Source: Paenibacillus tuaregi
GTDB lineage: Bacteria; Bacillota; Bacilli; Paenibacillales; Paenibacillaceae
Direction of reading: 5' to 3'
Assembly: GCF_900086655.1 (NCBI RefSeq)
Contig: NZ_LT575476.1
Location: 1,515,214-1,579,213, forward strand
Length of the DNA: 64,000 nt
Shown here: in pieces, positions 36,523 to 44,072 of the stretch
Layout of the letters: every line of letters starts with the position of its first letter
Position numbering within the stretch: the first letter of the stretch is position 1
Translations under genes and position numbers: made by a program
Notes under the pieces: model-generated
Seen by the model: the letters and a program-made list of their open reading frames with translations, nothing else
What the model was told of the DNA's origin: nothing
Database searches by the model: none

Positions 36523-37267
36523 CGGCATTCCCTCCCATGAGTGACAGTACATTGATGATTTTCTGATAAAAGGCCGCACGGTTGTCTCCGTAGTGGATTT
36601 CGTTATACAGCTCGCCATCTTTGATGAAGACTACGCGGTTGCAGTAGCTTGCGGCTACCGGATCATGGGTGACCAGCATCATGGTAGTGCCGTCCTCTTT
36701 GTTCCGCTTCTCCATAATGCCCATTACGTCGCGAGCGGCTTTCGAGTCCAGATTTCCGGTAGGTTCATCCGCCAGAACGAGCTTGGGCTCATGGATAAGA
36801 GCCCGGGCAATGGCTGTGCGCTGAGCCTGGCCCCCCGAGATTTCATAGGTGCGCTTGTCCAGAATCGCCGTGATTCCAAGCTTCTCAGCCAGGTGGTTCA
36901 CACGTGTATTCATCTCCTGCACAGAGATACCATCCAGTGCCAGAGGCAGAATAATGTTCTCTTTCACTGTAAGGGTATGCAGAAGATTAAAGGACTGAAA
37001 TACAAATCCGAGTTCTCTGCGCCGGAACACAGCCAGCTCATCCGGAGTCAGGGTGTGGGGGTTCCTCCCATTAATCAGCACTTCACCTGAGGTGGGGGAA
37101 TCTATGGTGGACACCAGGTTCAGCAGGGTGGTCTTCCCGCTGCCAGAGGGCCCCATAATTCCTACAAATTCTCCTTGATTTATGGTCAGCTGGATTTTGG
37201 ATAGAGCTTCGTAGGATACTGCACCCTTGTATATTTTGCTGAGATGGTTAACCTTTAATATTTCCAT
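36497..37267 (-). CDS. bceA: BceA-type ABC transporter ATPase
   Basis: The ATPase partner of BceB, 256 aa. It shows Walker A GPSGSGKTT, Q-loop GFVFQSFNLL, signature ISGGQAQRTAIARAL (Ile where most have Leu), Walker B LVLADEPTGNLD and the H-loop LVTHDP. The family removes or protects against cell-wall-active peptides such as bacitracin. The start ATG at 37267 is preceded by a 276-bp gap holding a BceR-type box and the terminator of the kinase gene, so it has its own regulated promoter. Confidence 0.94.
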   Translation of the reverse strand: MEILKVNHLSKIYKGAVSYEALSKIQLTINQGEFVGIMGPSGSGKTTLLNLVSTIDSPTSGEVLINGRNPHTLTPDELAVFRRRELGFVFQSFNLLHTLTVKENIILPLALDGISVQEMNTRVNHLAEKLGITAILDKRTYEISGGQAQRTAIARALIHEPKLVLADEPTGNLDSKAARDVMGIMEKRNKEDGTTMMLVTHDPVAASYCNRVVFIKDGELYNEIHYGDNRAAFYQKIINVLSLMGGNADEFQTIRV

Positions 37268-37443
37268 ATGTCAAAACTCCCTTCATAAATCAATGTTTGT
37301 ACTTCCTGCAACAATAGTCATTTAAGTAACGCTTCATCTCAGGTACTGGTTACAATCTTTGTCTTGAATCCTAATCTGATTGGGTTCCTTATAAGTGTAA
37401 TGCTGAATAGGGAATTCCCCTATCGGTTATTCTTTCATTTACC

Positions 37444-37457
37444 TGACAGCTTTGTAA
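37444..37457. promoter_or_regulatory. BceR-type operator upstream of bceA
   Basis: TGACA-GCTT-TGTAA matches the inverted T(N)ACA-N4-TGTAA site known for Bacillus BceR-like regulators. It lies about 177 bp upstream of the bceA start. An imperfect palindrome at 37407-37423 (ATAGGG/CCCTAT) lies nearer to bceA. Confidence 0.65.
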
Positions 37458-37507
37458 GGTTAGTGGGTTAGAGGGAACTTGGTTCAACTCAACTTATATA
37501 ACACATA

Positions 37508-37535
37508 AAGTCCCGCTCAACTTTGAACGGGACTT
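37508..37535 (-). terminator. Hairpin between bceS and bceA
   Basis: AAGTCCCG and CGGGACTT pair, and the stem extends through TTCAA/TTGA. It lies just after the kinase stop. The T run is short (TTT then ATG), so it may only partly stop transcription. Confidence 0.6.
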
Positions 37536-37543
37536 CTTACTGT

Positions 37544-38524
37544 TTATGAGTATGGGAAAATGATGCGTACCGTTGTGCCCTGATTAACCTTGGACTCCAG
37601 TTCAATGTCATGGCCGAGCCGGTCCAGCACCTCTTTTACCAAGTACAGCCCCATGCCGGTGGATTCCTTGTAAGTTCTCCCATTCTCACCTGTGAAGAAG
37701 GGACGGAAGACCCGGGAGATATCCGATTTCGGAATCCCGATTCCAGCATCACGAAGCTCGAGGACGAGCGCTTCATCCCGCGTATGGGCGGAGAAACGGA
37801 TGGTACTTCGGGTTCCTGAGGAATACTTAATGGCATTGGTGAGGAGCTGCTGCAGGATGAACCGCAGCCATTTGGCATCTGTAGTCACGTGAAATTGATC
37901 GTTGACCTGATTATCGGGGTAGACCTGGCTGCGTATGAAATACCGTTTATTCTCATGAATGACCTCTTGAACAAGACTCCGAAGCAGGGTCCGGTCTACA
38001 TGGAAGTCCTGTTCAAAGGTCTCCAGCCGGGCCATATACAGGACCATTTCAAGCCCCTGCCGCATCCGGTCGGCCTCCTCCGAAATATTCTCATACTGCG
38101 GCTCATCCTCACCTTGGGTGATCAGATCAATGACCGACAGAGGAGTCTTCATCTGATGCACCCACTGATTCATAAAGACCAGATGTTCCTGTCTTTGCCG
38201 TTCATATTTCTTGAGCTGCTCTTGGTAGTGCCTGAATTGAATATCGAGCAATCTGCTTATTGCAGAAGGAAGAGGGGCTGGCTCATCTTGATATATCGAA
38301 TCCTTGAGGTTGGCTGGTGTATGGGACAGCCTGGTATACAACTGACGGTGTGTGTAGTATCTGTAGATGAGATATGCAAGGAACATAACCAAGCTTAAGA
38401 AGCTGGCGTATAAGGCAGTGAGTGGATGATCGTAGCCGTCATACCAATAAACCAGAAGCACAAGGATCTGCTGGACGATCCAGAACATAAAGAGCGGGAT
38501 ATGCTCGCGCAGGAACAGCCTCAT
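37544..38524 (-). CDS. bceS: Intramembrane-sensing histidine kinase BceS
   Basis: A 326-aa kinase with two N-terminal membrane segments (about 10-28 and 36-56) and almost no extracellular loop, the hallmark of BceS-type kinases that sense through the transporter. The phospho-His box is NQWVHQMKTPLSVIDLI. The ATPase domain has LQQLLTNAIKYSSG, LELRDAGIGIPKSD and STGMGLYLVKEV. The gene overlaps bceR by 4 bp. It ends just before a hairpin that separates it from bceA. Confidence 0.93.
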   Translation of the reverse strand: MRLFLREHIPLFMFWIVQQILVLLVYWYDGYDHPLTALYASFLSLVMFLAYLIYRYYTHRQLYTRLSHTPANLKDSIYQDEPAPLPSAISRLLDIQFRHYQEQLKKYERQRQEHLVFMNQWVHQMKTPLSVIDLITQGEDEPQYENISEEADRMRQGLEMVLYMARLETFEQDFHVDRTLLRSLVQEVIHENKRYFIRSQVYPDNQVNDQFHVTTDAKWLRFILQQLLTNAIKYSSGTRSTIRFSAHTRDEALVLELRDAGIGIPKSDISRVFRPFFTGENGRTYKESTGMGLYLVKEVLDRLGHDIELESKVNQGTTVRIIFPYS

Positions 38525-39225
38525 GATTCATCCGCGTCCTTCCAGGTAATGTTCAATCGGTAGCCTACTCCGCGCATCGTTTCCAGAGCGTCTTCGATCC
38601 CCAGGTCCGCAAGTTTCTTGCGAACACGGGTGATGTTTACACTCAGCGTATTATCATCGACAAAAGAGTCATCCCACAGTTTATCCAGAATCGCCGTCCG
38701 GCTGACGGACCTTGGGCTCCGTTCCAACAGCGCCTCGATAAGCACAGATTCCCTCTTGGTCAGAGAGACTGTTCTGCGGCCCAGCGTCAACTCCATCCGT
38801 TCGGGATAAAGAATAAGCCCTGACCGCGACACAGTGCGTTCCTCCATTTTGGCTGCGTAATCCCCATACACTCTCCGGAGCTGGCTGCGAATCTTAGCCA
38901 TGACAACTTCGTAGTGAAATGGCTTCGTAATATAGTCGTCGCCCCCGTGCTCCAGCGCTCTAACCTGGTCCATCTCTCCACTGCGTGCGGAAATAAATAT
39001 AATCGGACAAGTTGAGAGAGTACGGATTTGGCGGCACCAGTAATAACCATCAAAGCTTGGAAGATTGATATCCATAAGCACAATGTGGGGGCTCAGTTCT
39101 TGAAACTGATCGAGAATCCGGTCGAAGCTCTGAACCGGCACAGCCCGGTCCCCATATTTCTCTATGTAGTTCTTAAGCAATTCCGCGATCTTGGGATCGT
39201 CCTCAACAATCATAACGGTATACAT
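38521..39225 (-). CDS. bceR: Response regulator BceR
   Basis: A 234-aa OmpR-class regulator. Receiver: VMIVEDDPKI, phospho-Asp in VLMDINLPSFDG, YITKPFHYEV. The winged-helix domain includes LTKRESVLIEALLER and VNITRVRKKLADLG, ending METMRGVGYRLN, a BceR-like C-terminus. It would bind the TGACA-N4-TGTAA site upstream of bceA. The gene is first on the bceRS transcript and divergent from the secreted-protein gene at 39372. Confidence 0.93.
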   Translation of the reverse strand: MYTVMIVEDDPKIAELLKNYIEKYGDRAVPVQSFDRILDQFQELSPHIVLMDINLPSFDGYYWCRQIRTLSTCPIIFISARSGEMDQVRALEHGGDDYITKPFHYEVVMAKIRSQLRRVYGDYAAKMEERTVSRSGLILYPERMELTLGRRTVSLTKRESVLIEALLERSPRSVSRTAILDKLWDDSFVDDNTLSVNITRVRKKLADLGIEDALETMRGVGYRLNITWKDADES

Positions 39226-39371
39226 GAAAATATCTCCTTTGAAAGGTACTTCTGTTGTTCAACTTTATATCAGATTAAAGCTGGTCAAGTATATTGCCGA
39301 TATAGGGAATAGCTATGTTTAATTTACAACCTTGCGAAACTACCAAACATTATACATGAAGGAGAGACAGA

Positions 39372-40496
39372 ATGAAGTTATTTGCCCGTCTATTTATCCC
39401 CTGCCTGCTCGTATTCTCACTTGCTCTTCCGGCTGTTCAAGCTGTTCCGGTGCAGGCAGCAGGAAGCACGATTGAGGCCTCCAAGCTCAACAAGATCAGC
39501 CGTTTGTCGTATCCGCTGTATGACGCAGCGAATAATTTATACACCTTGTACATATTTGCAAAGGATGAGAAGAAGGGGAAAATTCAGGAGGACAGTTACC
39601 AGCTAGGCTACAAGAAAGGTCAGACTAGTTATACAGGAAAGTATCAGGCTGCCCTGCTTAAGAGCGGGGAACGATACGCAGCTGTGCAAACTGTAAACTT
39701 GGGCCTGCATACGGTAGTTCCTCCGGATAAGAAGAATTACGTCCTGAAGAGAATCAGCAAAAATACACCCGACCTGTTCATCATGACCGAATACGGAACC
39801 TCGAATTTTGATCTGTTCCGCTCCTTTGTTGTACAATCCGGCAAACTGCAATTGCTTACCTTCGCAGACAAAGACGGCAAGCGTTATGACGCATTTTGGG
39901 GAGCTGGGAAGGTCGGTGGCGTGCGTATGCTTCCGGGCATGAAGATCCAGACTAGACAGTATGACAATTCCAAAGGCAAGTATGTGTTTGATACCTTTGC
40001 GCTTCATCTGGCTACGATGACTTTACGCCGGAACGATTCTTCTTACGGGAACACATCCAGTTGGAACCAGGCTGGCACAGGAGACCGGGCTTATCTGACC
40101 GAGCTCAAGAATTCAGCAGTTAAAGGCGTTCTGCCGGGCAATCCGAAGGTCAAGCTGGGCTTAACAGCTAAGGCGGTAGGCAGCGTTCTGGGTAAGCCTA
40201 AGGTAATGTCGAATGGGGAGTGGCACGGCTATTATGAATACAATTCCACCTTTATCGGATTCGATGATTACACCCATGATATGAATGACTCATCTGTGGT
40301 GACAGAGCTGCTTCTAAATGTGGAGAAGCAGAATCTTACCGTGTCCCATGTGAAGAACTGGCTGGGCAAGCCGAGTGAGGAATATGTTAATGAAGAAGAA
40401 GGGAACTATGTAGTCATTTATAGTTTGGGAAAGCGCGCTCTTGTGTTCTACTCTGATGATGAGGACAGCTTTATTACCCGGGCTTCCATCATGTAG
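39372..40496 (+). CDS. Secreted protein of unknown function with two LGKP motifs
   Basis: A 374-aa exported protein with a Sec signal peptide (KLFARLFIPCLLVFSLALPA, cleavage likely after the QAVPVQAA stretch). The mature part has no membrane segment. The C-terminal third holds two related stretches, AKAVGSVLGKPKVMSNGEW and SHVKNWLGKPSEEYVNEEE, each followed by Tyr-rich strands. This is reminiscent of SmpA/DUF4309-type folds, but I would not assign a family. The ribosome site GAAGGAGAGA is clear. It is divergent from bceR, so the same peptide stress may affect it; that is speculative. Confidence 0.75.
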   Translation: MKLFARLFIPCLLVFSLALPAVQAVPVQAAGSTIEASKLNKISRLSYPLYDAANNLYTLYIFAKDEKKGKIQEDSYQLGYKKGQTSYTGKYQAALLKSGERYAAVQTVNLGLHTVVPPDKKNYVLKRISKNTPDLFIMTEYGTSNFDLFRSFVVQSGKLQLLTFADKDGKRYDAFWGAGKVGGVRMLPGMKIQTRQYDNSKGKYVFDTFALHLATMTLRRNDSSYGNTSSWNQAGTGDRAYLTELKNSAVKGVLPGNPKVKLGLTAKAVGSVLGKPKVMSNGEWHGYYEYNSTFIGFDDYTHDMNDSSVVTELLLNVEKQNLTVSHVKNWLGKPSEEYVNEEEGNYVVIYSLGKRALVFYSDDEDSFITRASIM

Positions 40497-40506
40497 AAAT
40501 TTATAG

Positions 40507-40546
40507 AGCAAGGAGCCGTCCGTAAAGACGGCTCCTTGCTTTGTTT
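40507..40546 (+). terminator. Terminator after the secreted protein gene
   Basis: A perfect 14-bp stem AGCAAGGAGCCGTC / GACGGCTCCTTGCT with a 6-nt loop, followed by TTGTTT. Confidence 0.92.
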
Positions 40547-40663
40547 AGGGGATCGGTATAGATTCGAAGGGTTCCGAGAACGAACGCTTCTTTCCATGCT
40601 GTTGGTTTATGATAAGCGGTACAGAAATGTTCTGTGCCTAATAGACATAGAATCCGCAGGTGT

Positions 40664-41119
40664 TTACTTGCGCTTCACATCAACCAATTCAAAACGTTCA
40701 CACACCAACATCATATCCTCCGAGAATTGCAGACCTATACTGCTCAACGCCTCGGTAAAAAACTTTACATGGGCTTCTTTCCAGTAGCGGTAGGATCGGT
40801 CTCCCTCACCCTCAGCAATTGCAAATTCCTCTGGCACCTCATTCATAGGCATGACGGTTACCTCAGCGGTTCTAATTATGGCCACTGGCTTGTCATCGCT
40901 GTTTAAGATAATGCTGTAGTCGTCAACGGAGGGCAGGGGCTCTTGTTCCATTTCATAAAAAACTAATCCAGAGCAGGTTGCGGTCTTAACACCATCGATA
41001 ACTAATTGGGCGAGATGGTCTGGATCTGCCCCGAACTGCCATGCGGATACGCGCTTTAGCTTTTCCCGGCCTTGCTGTTTCCAGTATTCATCCCAATAGG
41101 TTTGTGCTTGCTGGTTCAT
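40664..41119 (-). CDS. ASCH-domain protein
   Basis: A 151-aa cytoplasmic protein with the ASCH fold (RNA-binding PUA-like): WQFGADPDHLAQLVIDGVKTATCS carries the characteristic G-x-K-T-A/S-T turn. PVAIIRTAEVTVMPMNEVPEEFA and EGEGDRSYRYWKEAHVKFF follow in the order seen in ASCH family members of this length. Such proteins are proposed to act in RNA-linked regulation or nucleotide chemistry. GGGAGAATCC precedes the ATG. It stands alone, with no operon partner. Confidence 0.85.
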   Translation of the reverse strand: MNQQAQTYWDEYWKQQGREKLKRVSAWQFGADPDHLAQLVIDGVKTATCSGLVFYEMEQEPLPSVDDYSIILNSDDKPVAIIRTAEVTVMPMNEVPEEFAIAEGEGDRSYRYWKEAHVKFFTEALSSIGLQFSEDMMLVCERFELVDVKRK

Positions 41120-41225
41120 CGGATTCTCCCTTAGTAATAAAATCAGTCATTATATTAAATAACATAATATAGTAACTTTAACATGTTCATGATTCTGCTG
41201 CTAATCTTGTTCTTGTCAGAAAAAA

Positions 41226-41328
41226 AAGCAGCCTGCTTTAAGATACGAACTAAGACCCACACGAGGGTCACTTTTTTCAAAGTGTCCTTCTTGTGGGTCA
41301 TAGTTCAGTTTGCACCTGCAGGCTGCTT
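41226..41328 (-). terminator. Three-stem structured 3' end of the etfBA transcript
   Basis: Three nested inverted repeats: AAGCAGCCTGC/GCAGGCTGCTT (11 bp, 41226-41236 with 41318-41328); GAACTA-A-GACCCACA with TGTGGGTC-A-TAGTTC (14 bp with one mismatch, 41247-41261 with 41292-41306); and CACTTT-TTTC-AAAGTG (41269-41284). On the minus strand the structure is followed by a T run, so it can terminate etfA transcription. Confidence 0.75.
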
Positions 41329-41371
41329 ATTCTGAGCTTCTTACGAATATCGCGGGGAAGCCAATGTTAAT

Positions 41372-42358
41372 TTACACGAGTACCTTCCTGAATTCCTGTG
41401 TCAGAAGGGGAATGACCTCGAACAGATCCCCTACAATGCCGTAGTCCGCTACCTTAAAGATCGGTGCCTCCGGGTCTTTGTTGATCGCGATAATCACACG
41501 CGATTGGCTCATGCCGGCAAGATGCTGGATCGCGCCGCTGATGCCGCAGGCGATGTAAATTTCCGGCGTCACCACCTTGCCGGTCTGCCCGATCTGCATC
41601 GCGTAGTCGCAGTAGCCCGCGTCACAGGCGCCGCGTGAAGCACCGACCGCCCCTCCAAGCACATCCGCCAGCTCCTCCAGCGGCTTGAACCCATCCGCGC
41701 TCTTTACACCACGCCCGCCCGAGACCACAAACTTGGCTTCGGTCAGATCCACTTTGCCGGAGGTCTTGCGCACCACGTCCTTGATGACCGAGCGCAGGTC
41801 TGCGGCAGGCGTATATTCGCGGTCCACAATTTCCGCAGGGCTGCCAGTCTGTTCAGCAGCCGGAATATTGTTCGGCCGGATGGTGATGACCTGCGGCCCA
41901 TCCGCGAACTGCTTCTGCTCGAAGGCTTTGCCCGCATAGATTGGCCGGGTGAACAGCGTGTCTGCGCCGCTATTCTCGATTGCAGTCACGTCGGATATTT
42001 GGCCCGCCCCAAGATGCGCAGCAATCATAGGCGCAAGATCCCGGCCGGCTGCGGTATGTCCGAACACCACAGCGTGAGGCTGAAGCGGGTCAAGAACGGA
42101 GGTCAACGTGCGGAAGTAGACTTCCGCGTTATAATTCTCCAAGTCAGGGTGGTCTACGGCATAGACCTTACCATCATTCACATAACCGGCCAGTTCACCT
42201 GCAAGCTGGGTAATTTGTGAACCGAGAATGACCGCGGCGACCGTATCTCCAACTTCTTTAATTAAGGACACGGCTTGAAGCGCTTCCAATGTAACCTGAC
42301 GCAAAGCCCCTGCCCGGACCTCTGCAACCACCACATACGTATGACTCATATCAGACAA
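41372..42358 (-). CDS. etfA: Electron transfer flavoprotein alpha subunit
   Basis: With EtfB it takes electrons from acyl-CoA dehydrogenase and passes them to a membrane quinone reductase. The 328-aa protein has the FAD-binding C-terminal domain motifs [58 protein letters not shown] and [20 protein letters not shown] when read in pieces. Length is typical (about 325). It follows etfB after 115 bp and is last in the fadR-etfB-etfA group. Confidence 0.96.
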   Translation of the reverse strand: MSDMSHTYVVVAEVRAGALRQVTLEALQAVSLIKEVGDTVAAVILGSQITQLAGELAGYVNDGKVYAVDHPDLENYNAEVYFRTLTSVLDPLQPHAVVFGHTAAGRDLAPMIAAHLGAGQISDVTAIENSGADTLFTRPIYAGKAFEQKQFADGPQVITIRPNNIPAAEQTGSPAEIVDREYTPAADLRSVIKDVVRKTSGKVDLTEAKFVVSGGRGVKSADGFKPLEELADVLGGAVGASRGACDAGYCDYAMQIGQTGKVVTPEIYIACGISGAIQHLAGMSQSRVIIAINKDPEAPIFKVADYGIVGDLFEVIPLLTQEFRKVLV

Positions 42359-42473
42359 CCTCCCAAGGATTGAATTATGTGCCTCTGCGGTTAATCCGCT
42401 TATTTATGGTTGATCGATCTCTGTACATATGATTTTAGAATTTCTACGTCTATGAGCAGCCTGAACTCTGAAT

Positions 42474-43241
42474 TTAGATCAGCTTCGCTTCTGTGCGCAG
42501 CAGCTGAACGAGCTCTGCAGCCTGCTGAGGAAGATCCCCCTTGAGAATTTGGCCGGCTTTGCGGGCGGGCGGAAGCGTGAGGGATACCCGCTTGGTTCTG
42601 GCCGCAAGATCAGCCTCGCTGATCCCTACGTCGTCCAGAGTCAAGGTCTGGAACGGCTTCTTCTTCGCTTTCATAATGCCCGGGAGAGAAGGATAGCGCG
42701 GCTCGTTCAGCCCTTGTTGAGCGGTAAAGACAGCCGGAAGCGTGACGATGAGCGATTCCGTATCGCCCTCAGCATCACGCTGGGCCGCAGCCTGCGTGCC
42801 GTTAATCTCCAGCTTGGTAATGGATGAGGTGTGCGGGATACCCAGAAGCCGGGCAACACGGACCGCCACCTGTCCACCGCCGCTGTCCACGGAGAAGTTG
42901 CCACCGAGGATGAGATCATACGACTGCTTCTCCAGATATGCGGCGAGCACCTTGGATACGCTGAATTCATCGGAAGGAATCCGCTCATCCGTAATCAGGA
43001 CGGCATCATCGGCACCCATGGCTAGAGCCGTGCGAAGCGCTTCGGCCGTACGTTCGGGACCTATGGAGAGCACGGTAATATTTCCGCCGTGCTGCTCCTT
43101 TTGACGCAAAGCCTCCTCCACAGCATACTCATCATAAGGATTAATCACATATTTGACACCGTCATCAGAGACTTCCCCATCTTGAATCACGATTCTCTCT
43201 TCCGTATCAAACGTTTGCTTCAACAAGACATAGATATTCAT
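42474..43241 (-). CDS. etfB: Electron transfer flavoprotein beta subunit
   Basis: The AMP-binding partner of EtfA in the soluble electron carrier. The 255-aa protein has the N-terminus MNIYVLLKQTFDTEERI and the conserved YVINPYDEYAVEEAL, ALAMGADDAVLI and GGNFSVDSGGGQVAVRVA segments, the last corresponding to the AMP-binding signature. The ribosome site GAGAGGAG lies upstream. It is downstream of fadR by 58 bp on the same strand, as in the Bacillus lcfA-fadR-fadB-etfB-etfA operon. Confidence 0.95.
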   Translation of the reverse strand: MNIYVLLKQTFDTEERIVIQDGEVSDDGVKYVINPYDEYAVEEALRQKEQHGGNITVLSIGPERTAEALRTALAMGADDAVLITDERIPSDEFSVSKVLAAYLEKQSYDLILGGNFSVDSGGGQVAVRVARLLGIPHTSSITKLEINGTQAAAQRDAEGDTESLIVTLPAVFTAQQGLNEPRYPSLPGIMKAKKKPFQTLTLDDVGISEADLAARTKRVSLTLPPARKAGQILKGDLPQQAAELVQLLRTEAKLI

Positions 43242-43299
43242 GTGCCATACTCCTCTCTGGGATTAAGGTAAAGAGATTGTACACCTATGCTTCATTTAC

Positions 43300-43881
43300 T
43301 TACTTAAGGCCTTTAAGAAAAAATTCCACCGTTTTATCCACTTGGGCGGTAAGGGAATACTTCCTGCCTGAAATTAGCCAGGATGTTACGGCTTCGTCCA
43401 GCCCTCCAAAGATTAAGAGTCGTGTCAGCTTCACATCCAGATCGGGCCGGAACGATTTCTCCTGAATCCCTTTCTCCAGAATATGCTCAATGAGCTGAAT
43501 ATAAGGCTTCACGACGTTCCCAATGGCTACCCGCAGCTCCAGCGAGCTTTGGCGAAGCTCAATTTGGGTTACGTAGGCCAGGTTCACATTGCTCTCCAGC
43601 TCACTGAAATGAATCTCACACACTTTTCTCAGGGCCTCATCCGCCGTGCTGGATTCCTTCACACTTTCATTAAAGGCGGCGATCAGGTCGCCAAGGCGCT
43701 CCTGAAACAGAGAAATAAGGATATCTTCCTTTTTCTTAAAATATAAATATATCGTACCGTCCGCCACACCAGCCTCCTTTGCAATTTTTGAAATCTGAGA
43801 ACCATGAAAGCCATTCTCAGCAATGACTTTGAGTGCAGCTTCCAGGATCAGCTCATATTTTTCCATTTTCCTACTTGCCAT
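43300..43881 (-). CDS. fadR: TetR-family fatty-acid degradation repressor FadR
   Basis: A 193-aa TetR repressor. The N-terminal helix-turn-helix is YELILEAALKVIAENGFHGS with ISKIAKEAGVADGTIYLYFK. The C-terminal ligand domain resembles Bacillus FadR (YsiA), which releases DNA on binding long-chain acyl-CoA. Strong context: it sits between etfBA and the divergent fad operon, and a perfect FadR box lies 33 bp before its start, implying autoregulation. The ribosome site GAGGTGG is 4 nt before the ATG. Confidence 0.94.
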   Translation of the reverse strand: MASRKMEKYELILEAALKVIAENGFHGSQISKIAKEAGVADGTIYLYFKKKEDILISLFQERLGDLIAAFNESVKESSTADEALRKVCEIHFSELESNVNLAYVTQIELRQSSLELRVAIGNVVKPYIQLIEHILEKGIQEKSFRPDLDVKLTRLLIFGGLDEAVTSWLISGRKYSLTAQVDKTVEFFLKGLK

Positions 43882-43913
43882 AGTGCCACCTCAGTGTTAG
43901 AATTCGTAATAAC

Positions 43914-43931
43914 TGAATGAATACTCATTCA
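43914..43931. promoter_or_regulatory. FadR operator
   Basis: TGAATGAATACTCATTCA fits the Bacillus FadR consensus TGAATGAnTAnTCATTCA at every defined position. It lies between divergent fadR and fadF. Confidence 0.9.
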
Positions 43932-44005
43932 TTTTTTCTTAATCTTATGGGAAACAACGCCAGATGTCAATGTTTTCAGCTTAAGATTTATTTTTACAAC
44001 ATAAA

Positions 44006-44019
44006 TGTAATCGCTTTCT
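44006..44019 (+). promoter_or_regulatory. Putative CcpA site (cre) upstream of fadF
   Basis: TGTAATCGCTTTCT matches the cre consensus TGWAANCGNTNWCA except the last base. It lies 53 bp before the fadF start and would let preferred sugars repress fat use. Confidence 0.6.
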
Positions 44020-44072
44020 AAGCTTGGCCATCACAAGCGATACCGAAGTGAAGCAGAAAGGACGGATGTAAG

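Noticed and set aside
37407..37423. Second BceR operator at the ATAGGG/CCCTAT palindrome
   Set aside because: It does not fit the TNACA-N4-TGTAA pattern; kept only as an unexplained palindrome.
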